Below, one piece after another: positions 1 through 8,864 of a DNA stretch of 64,000 nt. The notes below the pieces were generated by a model. It made no database searches, had not been told where the DNA came from, and saw nothing but the letters and a program-made list of their open reading frames with translations. Origin of the DNA: Rhodobacter sp. (lineage in GTDB: Bacteria; Pseudomonadota; Alphaproteobacteria; Rhodobacterales; Rhodobacteraceae). Every line of letters starts with the position of its first letter. Position 1 is the stretch's first letter. The stretch spans positions 380,200 through 444,199 of the forward strand of contig JADJAB010000003.1 in NCBI GenBank assembly GCA_016704435.1, given 5' to 3'. The translations under genes and the position numbers were made by a program.

Positions 1-1184
1 GTCCACCCAAAGCGCCTGGCCGCCCAGCGTGATCCGCACGATGGCATGGTCGAAGGCGCCCAGCATCGGCACTTCGCGGTCCAGCGCATAGCCGGCGTCG
101 ATATCGGTCAGCGCCACCGCCGCCTCCACCCCCAACCGCCGCAGGATCACCACCAGCAAGAGCGCCTTGTCCTTGCAATCACCGAAGCCTGACGCGATCA
201 CCACCTCGGGCGACCGCGCGAAATACCCCCGCGCCGACCGACAGCGACATAGCGCAATTCGTCCTGCACCAGCCGCAGCGCCGCGATGGCGCGGGTCTCG
301 GGGTCGGCGCTGGCGGCGGCGATGGCATCCGCCTTAGCCTCCCATTCCGGCGTCAGCGGGTAGTCGGCGGCGTAATGCGGCGTCAGCGCGCCCGACAGCG
401 CGCCCCAGTCCAGATCAGCCGACAGCCGCAGCACGGCCTCCGGCTCGTCGCCAACGGGGATGTTGTCTTCCCACCGCTCGGGCACATGGGCAACGCGCTG
501 CCATTCGTGCCGGATCAGCCCACCGGGCAGTGGCGCCTCGACATGACTGATGCGGTCGGGCAGGTCGGCCACCCGCATCGGCCAGTCCTGCGGCCACAGC
601 ACCACCGCCCGCGTCACCTGCACCGGCACGCCCCATTCCAGCACCGAGACCACCGCCCGTTCACCGGCCGAGGCCAGCGGCTTCATCATCCGCAGGCTGG
701 AATAGTCGACGATATCGCCCACCCGCAGGTCGGGAATCTGCATCCAGGCGGTCAGCGTGCCGTCGATGATGCCCTGCTCCAGCCGCTGTTCGCGGCGCAG
801 CACCTCTTCGGTCAGGGTGTCGCGCAGGTCGATCTCTTGCCCGTCGCGGATGACCACCAACCGGGTCAGGATGATCCGGTCGAACTGCGGATCGTATTCG
901 AAACTGATCGTCGCCGCGCGCTCCAGCCCGGCGCGGTCCACCACCTGCAGCACGGTCCGGCCGTAAGAGATCCGGTCTTCGCCGTCCCATTTCGTCTGAT
1001 GGTCCGACAGGATGTAATGCACCCCGTCCAGTGCCTGATCCTGCAGCGCCGCGTCCAGGCCCGGCAGCGGCAGGTCATCCACCCAATCGGGGATCGGCCC
1101 GCGGTCAAGGCCCCGCCCAATTTCCTGGGCCAGACCCGGCAGCGCGGTGAAGAGAAAGGCAAAAAGGGCGATCAGGACACGCAT
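1..1184 (-). CDS. DUF3857/transglutaminase-like exported protein, frameshifted and cut by the window edge
   Basis: The start at 1184 opens with a clear signal peptide (MRVLIALFAFLFTALPGLAQ). About 315 residues of a DUF3857-type domain follow, up to a conserved ELRYVAV motif. The frame then breaks near 225-245 at a CCCCC run on the plus strand. Past the break another frame continues with YFARSPEVV and FGDCKDKALLL, the transglutaminase-like Cys motif (C of GDCKDK) expected next in this family. One missing base restores the frame, so a sequence error is likely. The C-terminus lies beyond base 1. These proteins are exported and of unknown substrate. The gene is divergent from the ECF sigma gene. 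The family call is firm; the function is not. Confidence 0.75.
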
Positions 1185-1289
1185 TCGGCACCGGCTTGCA
1201 AGTTTCCCGCAGCCTAGGCGAAGGCCCTGTTGCGAACAAGCCGAAGGGCAGGCCAAGGATTGCCCCGGCTCGTGCGTCTGATATCCATC

Positions 1290-1832
1290 ATGCTGATGAA
1301 CACCGCGGATGAAACCCTTTGCCTTGCCGCCGCCGGCGGTGACCGCGCGGCCTTCGCCACGCTGATCGGTCGCCACTACGACCGGATTCACGGGCTGGCC
1401 TGGCGGTTGACCGGATCGAAGGCCGAGGCCGAGGATCTGGCGCAGGACATCTGCGCCGCCCTGCCGTCCAAGCTGCGCGGCTGGCGGGCCGAAGCGCGGT
1501 TCACCACCTGGCTTTACCGCGTGGTTGTGAATGCGGCCCATGACCAGCGCCGCCGTCAGGCCACCCGCGCCCGGGCGGCCAACGGCTGGGGCGACTGGGA
1601 ACTGGCCCGCCAGGACGAGATCGCCGTGCAGGCCGAGGCGCAGGACTGGCTGATGACCGCCATGGCGCGACTGTCGCCCGAATTGCGCGACACCGTGGCG
1701 CTGACGCTGGGCGAAGAGATGACGCAGGCCGAGGCGGGCGCCGTTCTGGGTGTTTCGGAAGGCACCATCGCCTGGCGCATGTCCGAGGTGAAGAAGCGGC
1801 TGCGCGCGATGGCCGCGGAGGAAGCGAAATGA
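1290..1832 (+). CDS. ECF-type RNA polymerase sigma factor
   Basis: A 180-residue sigma-70 family protein. Region 2 covers roughly residues 15-80 (AFATLIGRHYDRIHGLAWRL, then EAEDLAQDI and FTTWLYRVVVNAAHD). Region 4 follows at about 125-175 (LSPELRDTVALTLGEEMTQA, then GVSEGTIAWRMSEVKKRL, the helix-turn-helix). The ATG at 1290 is chosen because homology begins just after it; 1296 is an alternative, and the frame is open further upstream. The stop overlaps the start of the next gene (ATGA), so the two are translationally coupled. The partner is a membrane vWFA protein, which suggests it receives an envelope signal. No target promoter is identified here. Confidence 0.88.
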   Translation: MLMNTADETLCLAAAGGDRAAFATLIGRHYDRIHGLAWRLTGSKAEAEDLAQDICAALPSKLRGWRAEARFTTWLYRVVVNAAHDQRRRQATRARAANGWGDWELARQDEIAVQAEAQDWLMTAMARLSPELRDTVALTLGEEMTQAEAGAVLGVSEGTIAWRMSEVKKRLRAMAAEEAK

Positions 1833-3907
1833 GCGACGACCCCGACCTCAAGGCCCTGAAGGCGGCGCTGAAATCCGCGCCTGCGCCGCAGGCCGACGCA
1901 AAGGATTCCGCCCTGCGGCTGGCGATGGAAAATTTCGACCGCCTCCAAGGATCGACAGAACCGCTGCGTTCCAGTCAGGACCGCCCGCAAAGGGCGGGTT
2001 TCCTGAACGGAGTGCATGTCATGCTGAATTTCCTGACCTCGCGGCCCGCGCTGGCCGGAACCACCTCGATTGCAGCCCTGGTGATCGGCGTTGCCGTCAT
2101 CCTGCCCATCACGCAAAACCGCACCCCCCCGGTGATGCCCAAGGTCACCGCCCCCGAGGCCCCTTCGCCGGTGTCGAAAACCGCCGAGGCCGCCGATGCC
2201 CCCGCCGTGCTCGAGGGCCGCGATCTGGCCGAGGCCGCCCCGGCCAAGCCCGATCTGCCGGAAGCCGAGGCTTCGCCCGCCGCCCCCGAGCCTGTCGCGA
2301 CGGCCCCGGCCGAGGGTGAAACCGGCACCGTGGCGCTGGCAACTCCTGAGGAAGCAGAAAGCGACGAGCGCAAACGCAAGGAAGCCCCCGCAGGCACCGG
2401 GGCGCCCGCCGCCGTGGCGGAAACGGCGCCCGTAGGACGAATCGCCAGCGACGGAATCGCCGACATGGCCGCCCTTCCCGTGCCTGCGCCGGACCCGATG
2501 CCGCAGATCGTCGATGACACCGAGGAATATTCCAACGCCCCCGCCAACCCGGTGAAGGTCACCGCCGAAGAGCCGGTCTCCACCTTCTCGACCGATGTCG
2601 ATACGGCCTCCTATTCCGTCGTCCGCTCGACGCTGAACTACGGCATGCTGCCCACGCCCGAACAGGTTCGGGTCGAGGAAATGGTCAACTATTTCCCCTA
2701 TGCCTACCCGGTGCCGGAACCGGGGCAGGCCTTCCGCACCACGGTTTCGGTGATGCCGACGCCATGGAACCCCGGCACGCGGCTGGTGACCATCGGGCTG
2801 CAAGGCGCGCTGCCGGCGGTGGCGGATCGTCCGGCGCTGAACCTGGTGTTCCTGATCGACACCTCCGGCAGCATGGAAGACCCGATGAAGCTGGGCCTTC
2901 TGAAGCAATCGCTGGCGCTGATGCTGCCCGAACTGCGCCCCGAGGACGAGATTTCCATTGTCACCTACGCCGGATCCGCCGGCCAGGTGCTGCCGCCGAC
3001 CAAGGCGTCCGAGCGCGACACCATCCTGCGCGCGCTGGACAACCTGACCGCAGGCGGATCGACGGCGGGTGCCGAGGGGCTGGAACTGGCCTATCAGACC
3101 GCCAAGGCGATGCAGGCCGATGGTGAGGTTTCCCGCATCCTTCTGGCCACCGACGGCGATTTCAACGTCGGCGTCAGCGACCCCGAGGGCCTGATCGCCT
3201 ATGTCGCGAAAAAGCGCGAGCAGGACGGCACCTATCTGTCTGTGCTGGGCTTCGGTCGCGGCAATCTGGATGATGCCACGATGCAGGCGCTGGCGCAGAA
3301 CGGCAACGGCCAGGCCGCCTATATCGACACGCTGTCCGAGGCCCGCAAGGTGCTGGTCGACCAGCTGACCGGGGCGCTGTTCTCGATCGCCGACGACGTC
3401 AAGGTGCAGGTGGAATGGAACCCCGCCCAGGTCGCCGAATACCGCCTGATCGGCTATGAAACCCGTGCCCTGCGGCGCGAGGATTTCAACAACGACAAGA
3501 TCGACGCCGGCGAAATCGGCGCCGGGCTGCAGGTGACGGCGATCTACGAGGTCACGGCACCCGGTTCGGACGCGCTCTTGAACGATCCCTTGCGCTACGG
3601 CTCTGCCACCGCCCCGGAAGGCGAGGGCGAACTGGGCTACCTGCGCCTGCGCTGGAAGGCGCCGGGCGAGGACGAAAGCCAGTTGATCGAAACCCCGATC
3701 ACCGGCACCGAACCCGCCACCGAAGAGGCCCGCTTTGCCGCCGCCATCGCCGGTTTCGGCCAGCTTCTGCAGGGCTCGGTCTACCTTGGCGACTGGACCT
3801 GGGACGAGGCGATCGAGCTGGCCCTGTCGGCCCGCGGCGACGACCCCTTCGGCTACCGGATCGAGGCGGTCAACCTGATGCGGCTGGCCTACAGCCTCAG
3901 CCTCTGA
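1829..3907 (+). CDS. Membrane-anchored von Willebrand factor A protein (YfbK/DUF3520 type)
   Basis: A 692-residue protein. Residues 1-70 are hydrophilic and probably cytoplasmic. One membrane helix lies at about 74-95 (IAALVIGVAVILPI), followed by a long Ala/Pro/Glu-rich linker to about 245. A YfbK-type N domain (STFSTDVDTASYSVVRSTLN) comes next. The vWFA domain starts near 337, and its metal site DTSGS (D344, S346, S348) is intact. The C-terminal DUF3520 region includes VEWNPAQVAEYRLIGYETR. The first 70 residues sit directly behind an ECF sigma factor with overlapping codons, so they may act as its anti-sigma domain; that is inference. The gene ends at a strong hairpin terminator. Confidence 0.85.
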   Translation: MSDDPDLKALKAALKSAPAPQADAKDSALRLAMENFDRLQGSTEPLRSSQDRPQRAGFLNGVHVMLNFLTSRPALAGTTSIAALVIGVAVILPITQNRTPPVMPKVTAPEAPSPVSKTAEAADAPAVLEGRDLAEAAPAKPDLPEAEASPAAPEPVATAPAEGETGTVALATPEEAESDERKRKEAPAGTGAPAAVAETAPVGRIASDGIADMAALPVPAPDPMPQIVDDTEEYSNAPANPVKVTAEEPVSTFSTDVDTASYSVVRSTLNYGMLPTPEQVRVEEMVNYFPYAYPVPEPGQAFRTTVSVMPTPWNPGTRLVTIGLQGALPAVADRPALNLVFLIDTSGSMEDPMKLGLLKQSLALMLPELRPEDEISIVTYAGSAGQVLPPTKASERDTILRALDNLTAGGSTAGAEGLELAYQTAKAMQADGEVSRILLATDGDFNVGVSDPEGLIAYVAKKREQDGTYLSVLGFGRGNLDDATMQALAQNGNGQAAYIDTLSEARKVLVDQLTGALFSIADDVKVQVEWNPAQVAEYRLIGYETRALRREDFNNDKIDAGEIGAGLQVTAIYEVTAPGSDALLNDPLRYGSATAPEGEGELGYLRLRWKAPGEDESQLIETPITGTEPATEEARFAAAIAGFGQLLQGSVYLGDWTWDEAIELALSARGDDPFGYRIEAVNLMRLAYSLSL

Positions 3908-3931
3908 CCTTGCCGTCTGCGCAACGCAAAG

Positions 3932-3955
3932 GGCCCGGGCATCGCTGCCCGGGCC
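3932..3955. terminator. Hairpin terminator between convergent genes
   Basis: A perfect 10-bp stem (GGCCCGGGCA / TGCCCGGGCC) has a 4-base loop, with AAAG before it and TTCGTC after it. It lies between the stop of the vWFA gene and the stop of the convergent Hsp20 gene, so it can serve both. Confidence 0.8.
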
Positions 3956-3976
3956 TTCGTCATTCCGCCGGGGTGA

Positions 3977-4447
3977 TCAGTTCACCGTTTCGGCCTTGGC
4001 CTCGATTGCCGGGGCCTCGCCCGCAGCGCGGGCGATCTCGATCCGGCGGGGCTTGGCTTCCTCGGGGATCTCGCGCGCCAGGTCGATATGCAGCATGCCA
4101 TGTTCATGCGCGGCCCCGGTGACCTTCACATGATCGGCCAGCGCGAAGCGACGCTCGAAGGCGCGGGTGGCGATGCCGCGGTGCAGGTAGCTGCGCTCGG
4201 CCTCGCCCTCGGCCTTGCGGGCCGCGACGTGCAGCGAGCCGTCCTTCACCTCGACCGACAGCTCTTCCGGGGAAAACCCGGCGACGGCGATCGAGATGCG
4301 GTAGGCATCCTCGGCGGTCTTTTCGATGTTGTAGGGCGGATAGGTCGGCTGGGCCACATCGGCCGACAGCACCCGGTCCATCAGATCGGCCACCCGGTCA
4401 AAGCCGACGGTGGCACGGTAAAGCGGGGCGAAGTCAAAGCTGCGCAT
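3977..4447 (-). CDS. Small heat-shock protein, Hsp20/IbpA family
   Basis: A 156-residue alpha-crystallin type chaperone that would hold unfolded proteins in the cytoplasm. The IbpA-like N-terminus reads MRSFDFAPLYRATVGFDR. The crystallin domain is at about 35-125 (YRISIAVAGFSPEELSVEV, then a conserved RGIATRAFERRFALADHV), and the closing IDLAREIPEEAKPRRI includes an I-x-I/V-like tail. The start at 4447 has a good ribosome site (AAAGGATGA); an open frame runs upstream to 4537 without homology. The gene stands alone, convergent with the vWFA gene. Confidence 0.93.
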   Translation of the reverse strand: MRSFDFAPLYRATVGFDRVADLMDRVLSADVAQPTYPPYNIEKTAEDAYRISIAVAGFSPEELSVEVKDGSLHVAARKAEGEAERSYLHRGIATRAFERRFALADHVKVTGAAHEHGMLHIDLAREIPEEAKPRRIEIARAAGEAPAIEAKAETVN

Positions 4448-4588
4448 GTCATCATCCTTTCGCAAAAGCGATGTGTCGTGACGCCCTCCCCCAAGGGGGG
4501 ACGGGCTGAACGCCGGGCCCGTCATGGCACCCGGCACAGCTTGATCTGGGAAAGGTGGCGCGGGCTTTCAAGACCCCACCGGGTGCCG

Positions 4589-5449
4589 TCAGGGTTCGAC
4601 GGCCTTCGGCGTCACGAAGCGGGCGCCGATGTCGCGGCTGTCACCGGTGCCGACACCCAGCCGCCGCACGCCAGGCGCCGCCTCTGCCGCCGCTGCCGCC
4701 GCCGCCCCAGCCACCGCCAAAGGCCGGCCGGCCGACAACAGCCCCTTGAGGTCGCGCACCACCCCCGGCAGGTCCATGCCATAGGCCACCTGCCCCTTGT
4801 CGGTCGGTCCGCCGGCCGAGATGATCGACACGATCCGCGCCCGGCTGCCGGAGCGGTCGAACACCGGCGCACCCGAGGCGCCGAAGGTCACGTCGCAATC
4901 CATCGCGATCAGCCCGTCGCCGCGGTCCAGCACCGCGCATTCGCGCTGCCAGCTGAGCATCTCTTCGCGGCCCTTGGCATAGGACACCACCGAAACCGCA
5001 TCGCCCCTGCCCGGTGCAACCACCGAATATGGCGCCGCCACCGCCGCCGGGATCGGCTGGACCAGTTCCAGCAGCGCCACGTCATGCCGCACGTTGTCCG
5101 GCGAGACCGGCGTCACCGGATCATAGCCCGGATGCGCCACGGTGCGCCGCACCCGCGCCTCGGCGATCGCCTCGCCCTCGGCATAGCCGGCGCGGAAGGT
5201 CATCTCTGCGGGGTCCACCGGGCGGCCCTGGTTGTCGAAGACGCAATGCGCCGCCGTCAGCACCAGATCGGTGGCGATCAGCGCGCCGGTGCAGAAGCTG
5301 TCCTCGCCGAGGTCGACACGCCCGACAGCCTCCCAGCCCAGAAGCTGGTCACGGCGGGTCAGCGGCTCCAGCCCCGTCGGCTCGGCCTCAAGGCCGGTCG
5401 CCGCGCATAGTGCCAGCAGCAGGCCGGCCAGGGCCGCACGCCGCCTCAT
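4589..5449 (-). CDS. Exported trypsin-like serine protease (second of a tandem pair)
   Basis: A 286-residue protein with an N-terminal signal sequence (MRRRAALAGLLLALCAATGL). The S1 catalytic triad is visible: H68 in TAAHC, D123 in HDVALLEL, S192 in GASGAP. It therefore probably cleaves proteins outside the cytoplasm. Its ATG overlaps the stop of the upstream protease gene (ATGA). The two proteins share layout, triad spacing and a C-terminal G-A-K/R-FVTP tail, so they look like a tandem duplication. An alanine-rich stretch near residues 245-258 sets this copy apart. No trypsin-type specificity pocket assignment is attempted. Confidence 0.87.
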   Translation of the reverse strand: MRRRAALAGLLLALCAATGLEAEPTGLEPLTRRDQLLGWEAVGRVDLGEDSFCTGALIATDLVLTAAHCVFDNQGRPVDPAEMTFRAGYAEGEAIAEARVRRTVAHPGYDPVTPVSPDNVRHDVALLELVQPIPAAVAAPYSVVAPGRGDAVSVVSYAKGREEMLSWQRECAVLDRGDGLIAMDCDVTFGASGAPVFDRSGSRARIVSIISAGGPTDKGQVAYGMDLPGVVRDLKGLLSAGRPLAVAGAAAAAAAEAAPGVRRLGVGTGDSRDIGARFVTPKAVEP

Positions 5450-6255
5450 GGCGTCACGAACTTGGCGCCTGACCCGGCGCCGCCCTTGAGAATGCGCACC
5501 CCGCTGGCCGCGCCATGGCCGGTTTCGCCGCGCGCCAACTCGGCCCGCAGCACCTTCAGCGGGATCTCCAGCGGCACCGCCAGCGCGACCTTGCGGCCTT
5601 CCATCTCGGCCTTGGCCGAGATCACCGAGACCACACGCGCCACCCCCCCGACCACCGAAAACACCGGCGCGCCGGACGAGCCGAAGTCGATGTCGCAAGA
5701 CAGGATCAGCGCCGGCACGGTCGAGGACAGGACCGCGCAGCCCTTTTCGATCGACGGCGCCTCCGAACGGTCCATCGCATAGCTGACGACCGAGACCGCG
5801 TCCCCGGTGCCGGGGCGGATATCGGTGCCGAAGGGCTGCAACTGCGGCAGAAGGATCGGCTGATCCAGTTCCAGAAGCGCAAGGTCATAGGCCACGCGCG
5901 CAACCTCGTCCTCGCCGGCATAGACGTAATCGGGATGCGCGACCGAGCGTTTCACCCCGCGATAGGCCTCGGCCCGGCCATTGCGCCAGCCGGCCTGAAA
6001 GCGGATCTGGTCATCCGGGGTGCGCGCGCCGGTATCCTTGTCGTAAAGGCAATGCGCCGCCGTCAGCACCAGCTGCGGCTCGATCAATGCGGCGGTGCAA
6101 AAGCCGCGCTCGCCCAGCATCAGCTTTCCGACCGATTGCCAGCCCTTGCCTTCATCGGCGGTCTGCATGCCGATCAGGCCGCTGACTTCGGCATGCGCCG
6201 GGGTGAAAACGGAAACGGCAAGGCCGATACTCACAAGCAGCGCAAGACGAAGCAT
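5446..6255 (-). CDS. Exported trypsin-like serine protease (first of a tandem pair)
   Basis: A 269-residue secreted S1 family protease. The signal peptide is MLRLALLVSIGLAVSVFTPAHA. Triad residues are H68 (TAAHC), D124 (YDLALLEL) and S194 (GSSGAP). The Cys residues at GFCTAAL and TAAHC probably pair, as is usual in the family. It is the first gene of a two-gene operon, and its stop overlaps the next start. It ends in GSGAKFVTP, nearly the same tail as its neighbour. The native substrate is unknown. Confidence 0.88.
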   Translation of the reverse strand: MLRLALLVSIGLAVSVFTPAHAEVSGLIGMQTADEGKGWQSVGKLMLGERGFCTAALIEPQLVLTAAHCLYDKDTGARTPDDQIRFQAGWRNGRAEAYRGVKRSVAHPDYVYAGEDEVARVAYDLALLELDQPILLPQLQPFGTDIRPGTGDAVSVVSYAMDRSEAPSIEKGCAVLSSTVPALILSCDIDFGSSGAPVFSVVGGVARVVSVISAKAEMEGRKVALAVPLEIPLKVLRAELARGETGHGAASGVRILKGGAGSGAKFVTP

Positions 6256-6387
6256 CCGGCCTCCAGCAGTTTTGCTGTTGGGCTAGACCCGAATTCGGGC
6301 GGATTTGTGGCAAATCGTCCAACACCCCGCGCGCACTCGATTTCCTGCAAGGAACAGGACCGGAGTTTTCAATACCGCCGGGTCGCC

Positions 6388-7674
6388 CTAGCCTTCCAGC
6401 GCCCGCGGTTTCGGCCCGCCGGTCGCCCAGTCCAGAAGCTCCACCGTGTGCACCACCGGCACCCCGGTCCCCGAGCCGATCTGCATCATGCAGCCGATGT
6501 TGCCGGCCGCGATCACCTGCGGTGCCTTCGCCTCCAGCGTCGCCACCTTGCGACGCTTCAACTCGGCGCTGATCACCGGCTGCAACAGGTTGTAGGTGCC
6601 CGCAGAACCGCAGCACAGATGGCTGTCGGCAGGTTCCACCACCTCGAACCCCGCGCGCTTCAAGAGGTCCTTCGGCGCGCTCTTCACCTGCTGGCCGTGC
6701 TGCAACGAACAAGCCGCATGATAGGCCACCCGCAGCCCCTTCGGCGCCCCTTCTGGCAGGCCCAGCGTCACCAGAACCTCGCTGATGTCCCTGGTCAGGC
6801 GCGAGATTTCCGCCGCCTCTGCCGCCATGGGGCCCAGCCGGAACATGTGGCCGTAATCCTTGACCGTGGTGCCGCAGCCGCTGGTGTTGATGACGATCGC
6901 ATCCAGCCCGCCGGCTGACTTCTCGGCCATCCAGGCCCGGATATTCGCCGCCGCACTGCCATGCGCCATCGCCTCCTTGCCCATGTGATGGGTCAGCGCG
7001 CCGCAGCATCCCGCGCCCTTGGCAACCACCACCTCGCACCCCAGCCGCCGCAGCAGGCGGATGGTGGAATCGTTGATATCGGTGTTCAAGGCCTTCTGTG
7101 CGCAGCCCGTCATCAGGGCCACCCGCATCCGCCGCGCGCCCTGCGCCGGAAAGACCTGCGCATCGTCGTTGCGGGAAACCGGGGGCACCCGTTTCGGCGC
7201 CATCGCCACCATCGCCCGCAGCCGCGCGTCCGGAATCAGCCGCTGGAACGGCCGCGCCATCTTGGCCCCCAGAAGCGCCAGCCGGAACCGTCCCGGATAG
7301 GGGATTACCCGCGAAAGGACCGCGCGCAAGACCCGGTCCATGAACGGCCGACGATAGGTCTTTTCCACATGCGCCCGCGCGTGGTCGATCAGATGCATGT
7401 AATGTACGCCCGACGGACAGGTCGTCATGCAGGCCAGACAGCTGAGGCAGCGGTCGATATGCCGGACCGTGCGCTCATCCGCCGGATGGCCCTTCTCCAG
7501 CATGTCCTTGATCAGGTAGATGCGGCCACGCGGGCTGTCCAATTCGTCGCCCAGAACCTGATAGGTGGGGCAAGTGGCGGTGCAGAACCCGCAATGCACG
7601 CATGACCGCAGGATCTCGTTCGCCCGCGCAATGCCGGGGTCCTGCAGCTGCTGATCCGAGAAATTCGTCTGCAT
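6388..7674 (-). CDS. glcF: Glycolate oxidase iron-sulfur subunit GlcF
   Basis: A 428-residue subunit that passes electrons from glycolate oxidation to the respiratory chain. Two 4Fe-4S motifs are intact: C25, C28, C31, C35 (CVHCGFCTATCP) and C76, C79, C82, C86 (CLSCLACMTTCP). Two CCG domains follow (KGAGCCGAL; HLCCGSAGTYNL). The start at 7674 shares one base with the stop of glcE (TGATG), so translation is coupled. Gene order on the minus strand is glcD-glcE-glcF. The length is normal for the family. Confidence 0.95.
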   Translation of the reverse strand: MQTNFSDQQLQDPGIARANEILRSCVHCGFCTATCPTYQVLGDELDSPRGRIYLIKDMLEKGHPADERTVRHIDRCLSCLACMTTCPSGVHYMHLIDHARAHVEKTYRRPFMDRVLRAVLSRVIPYPGRFRLALLGAKMARPFQRLIPDARLRAMVAMAPKRVPPVSRNDDAQVFPAQGARRMRVALMTGCAQKALNTDINDSTIRLLRRLGCEVVVAKGAGCCGALTHHMGKEAMAHGSAAANIRAWMAEKSAGGLDAIVINTSGCGTTVKDYGHMFRLGPMAAEAAEISRLTRDISEVLVTLGLPEGAPKGLRVAYHAACSLQHGQQVKSAPKDLLKRAGFEVVEPADSHLCCGSAGTYNLLQPVISAELKRRKVATLEAKAPQVIAAGNIGCMMQIGSGTGVPVVHTVELLDWATGGPKPRALEG

Positions 7675-8753
7675 CAGCCCATCAACCCCCGGTTCAGAAT
7701 GCCGCGCGGATCGAACCTGGCGCGCAAACCGGCGGTCAGGGCCGCCACCTCCGGCGCTTCGGGCGCAAAGGCCGGCCCCTCGCCCCGCATCAAGAGCGCA
7801 TGGCCGCGACCGGCCACCGTCGCCCGCACCTCTGCCGCCCGCACTTCGGGCTGCAAGAGCCAGACCAGCCCGCCGCCCCAATCCCAGATCGCCTCGCCGC
7901 CCAGCCCCGCCACGATCCCGGCCGCCGCCGAGGGCACGACCGACAGCCGCCACACCGCGCCCGCACGCCCCGCAAAAGGCGCCACGTCGCGCACCTCGCG
8001 CCAGAAGGCGGCACTGCCTTCGCCTTCGGCCACCGCGGTATCCCCAGCCAACAGCGACCGCAGCCGCCCCACCCGATAGGCGACCGAACCAGTCATCCCC
8101 TCAACCCGAACCAGCGACCGCCCGCCGATCCGCGCCGCCCCCGACACGTCGAACGGCGACCCCAGCGCCTGCCGCAATGCCGCCAGCCCGGCCACGTCGT
8201 CCAGACCCTCCAGCACCAGCGTCGCCTCTGCTTCGGGCAGCGCCTGCACCTTGAAACTGACCTCGCTCAACACGCCCAGGGTGCCATGGCTTCCCGCCAT
8301 CAGCTTGACCAGATCATAGCCGGTGACGTTCTTCATCACCCGCCCGCCGTTCTTCACCACGGTCCCGCTGCCATCGACGAACCGCACGCCCAACAGCGCA
8401 TCCCGGCAGGCCCCCGCCTGCACCCGCCGTGGCCCCGAGGCATTCGCCGCCACGACCCCGCCAATCGTCGATACCCCCTCGCGTCCCAACAGCGCCCGCA
8501 TGTCCGGCACCTCGAACGCCAGCCGCTGCCGCTCCCCGGCCAAGACCGCCGCCACCTCGTCCAGCGCCGTCCCTGCACCCACCACCAGCGTCAGCGCCGC
8601 CGGCTCATAGAGCCGCACCCCCGACAGACCGCCGGTCTCCAGCCCCACGCCTTCCACGCGGCCAATCGCCCGCGTCCCGCCGCCATGTATAGCCAGGGGC
8701 CCGGTCGCCGCCGCAATCATCCCTGCCAGTTCGGCTTCATTTTCCGGCCGCAT
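7674..8753 (-). CDS. glcE: Glycolate oxidase FAD-binding subunit GlcE
   Basis: About 359 residues. It has a PCMH-type FAD-binding fold near the N-terminus (PLAIHGGGTRAIGR, then GVVAANASGPRR and KNVTGYDLVKLMAGSHGTLG) and the usual short C-terminal region ending in RFDPRGILN. With GlcD and GlcF it forms the membrane-associated glycolate oxidase that makes glyoxylate. The ATG at 8753 is preferred because AAGGCAGGG lies upstream at workable spacing. An in-frame ATG at 8768 sits inside a dispersed repeat and has no clear ribosome site. Confidence 0.92.
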   Translation of the reverse strand: MRPENEAELAGMIAAATGPLAIHGGGTRAIGRVEGVGLETGGLSGVRLYEPAALTLVVGAGTALDEVAAVLAGERQRLAFEVPDMRALLGREGVSTIGGVVAANASGPRRVQAGACRDALLGVRFVDGSGTVVKNGGRVMKNVTGYDLVKLMAGSHGTLGVLSEVSFKVQALPEAEATLVLEGLDDVAGLAALRQALGSPFDVSGAARIGGRSLVRVEGMTGSVAYRVGRLRSLLAGDTAVAEGEGSAAFWREVRDVAPFAGRAGAVWRLSVVPSAAAGIVAGLGGEAIWDWGGGLVWLLQPEVRAAEVRATVAGRGHALLMRGEGPAFAPEAPEVAALTAGLRARFDPRGILNRGLMG

Positions 8754-8765
8754 CTTCCCTGCCTT

Positions 8766-8829
8766 CATCTTGGTCCAAATACTCTGCAGGGGGTAGCCCC
8801 TCGGTTTCGCCGTCGGTTCAAGAAACCGA
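8766..8829. repeat. Dispersed repeat family A, copy 1, with an adjoining hairpin
   Basis: CATCTTGGTCCAAATACTC followed by a G-run matches copy 3 near 24763 almost base for base (CATCTTGGACCAAATACTCC), with the AAATACTC core at 8777-8784. A small hairpin, TCGGTT-CAAGA-AACCGA, follows at 8813-8829 between the end of glcD and the start of glcE. It may reduce read-through. Confidence 0.6.
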
Positions 8830-8864
8830 TCGGCTGGGCGGGGCGCAAAGTCCCCCCGGCGCCG

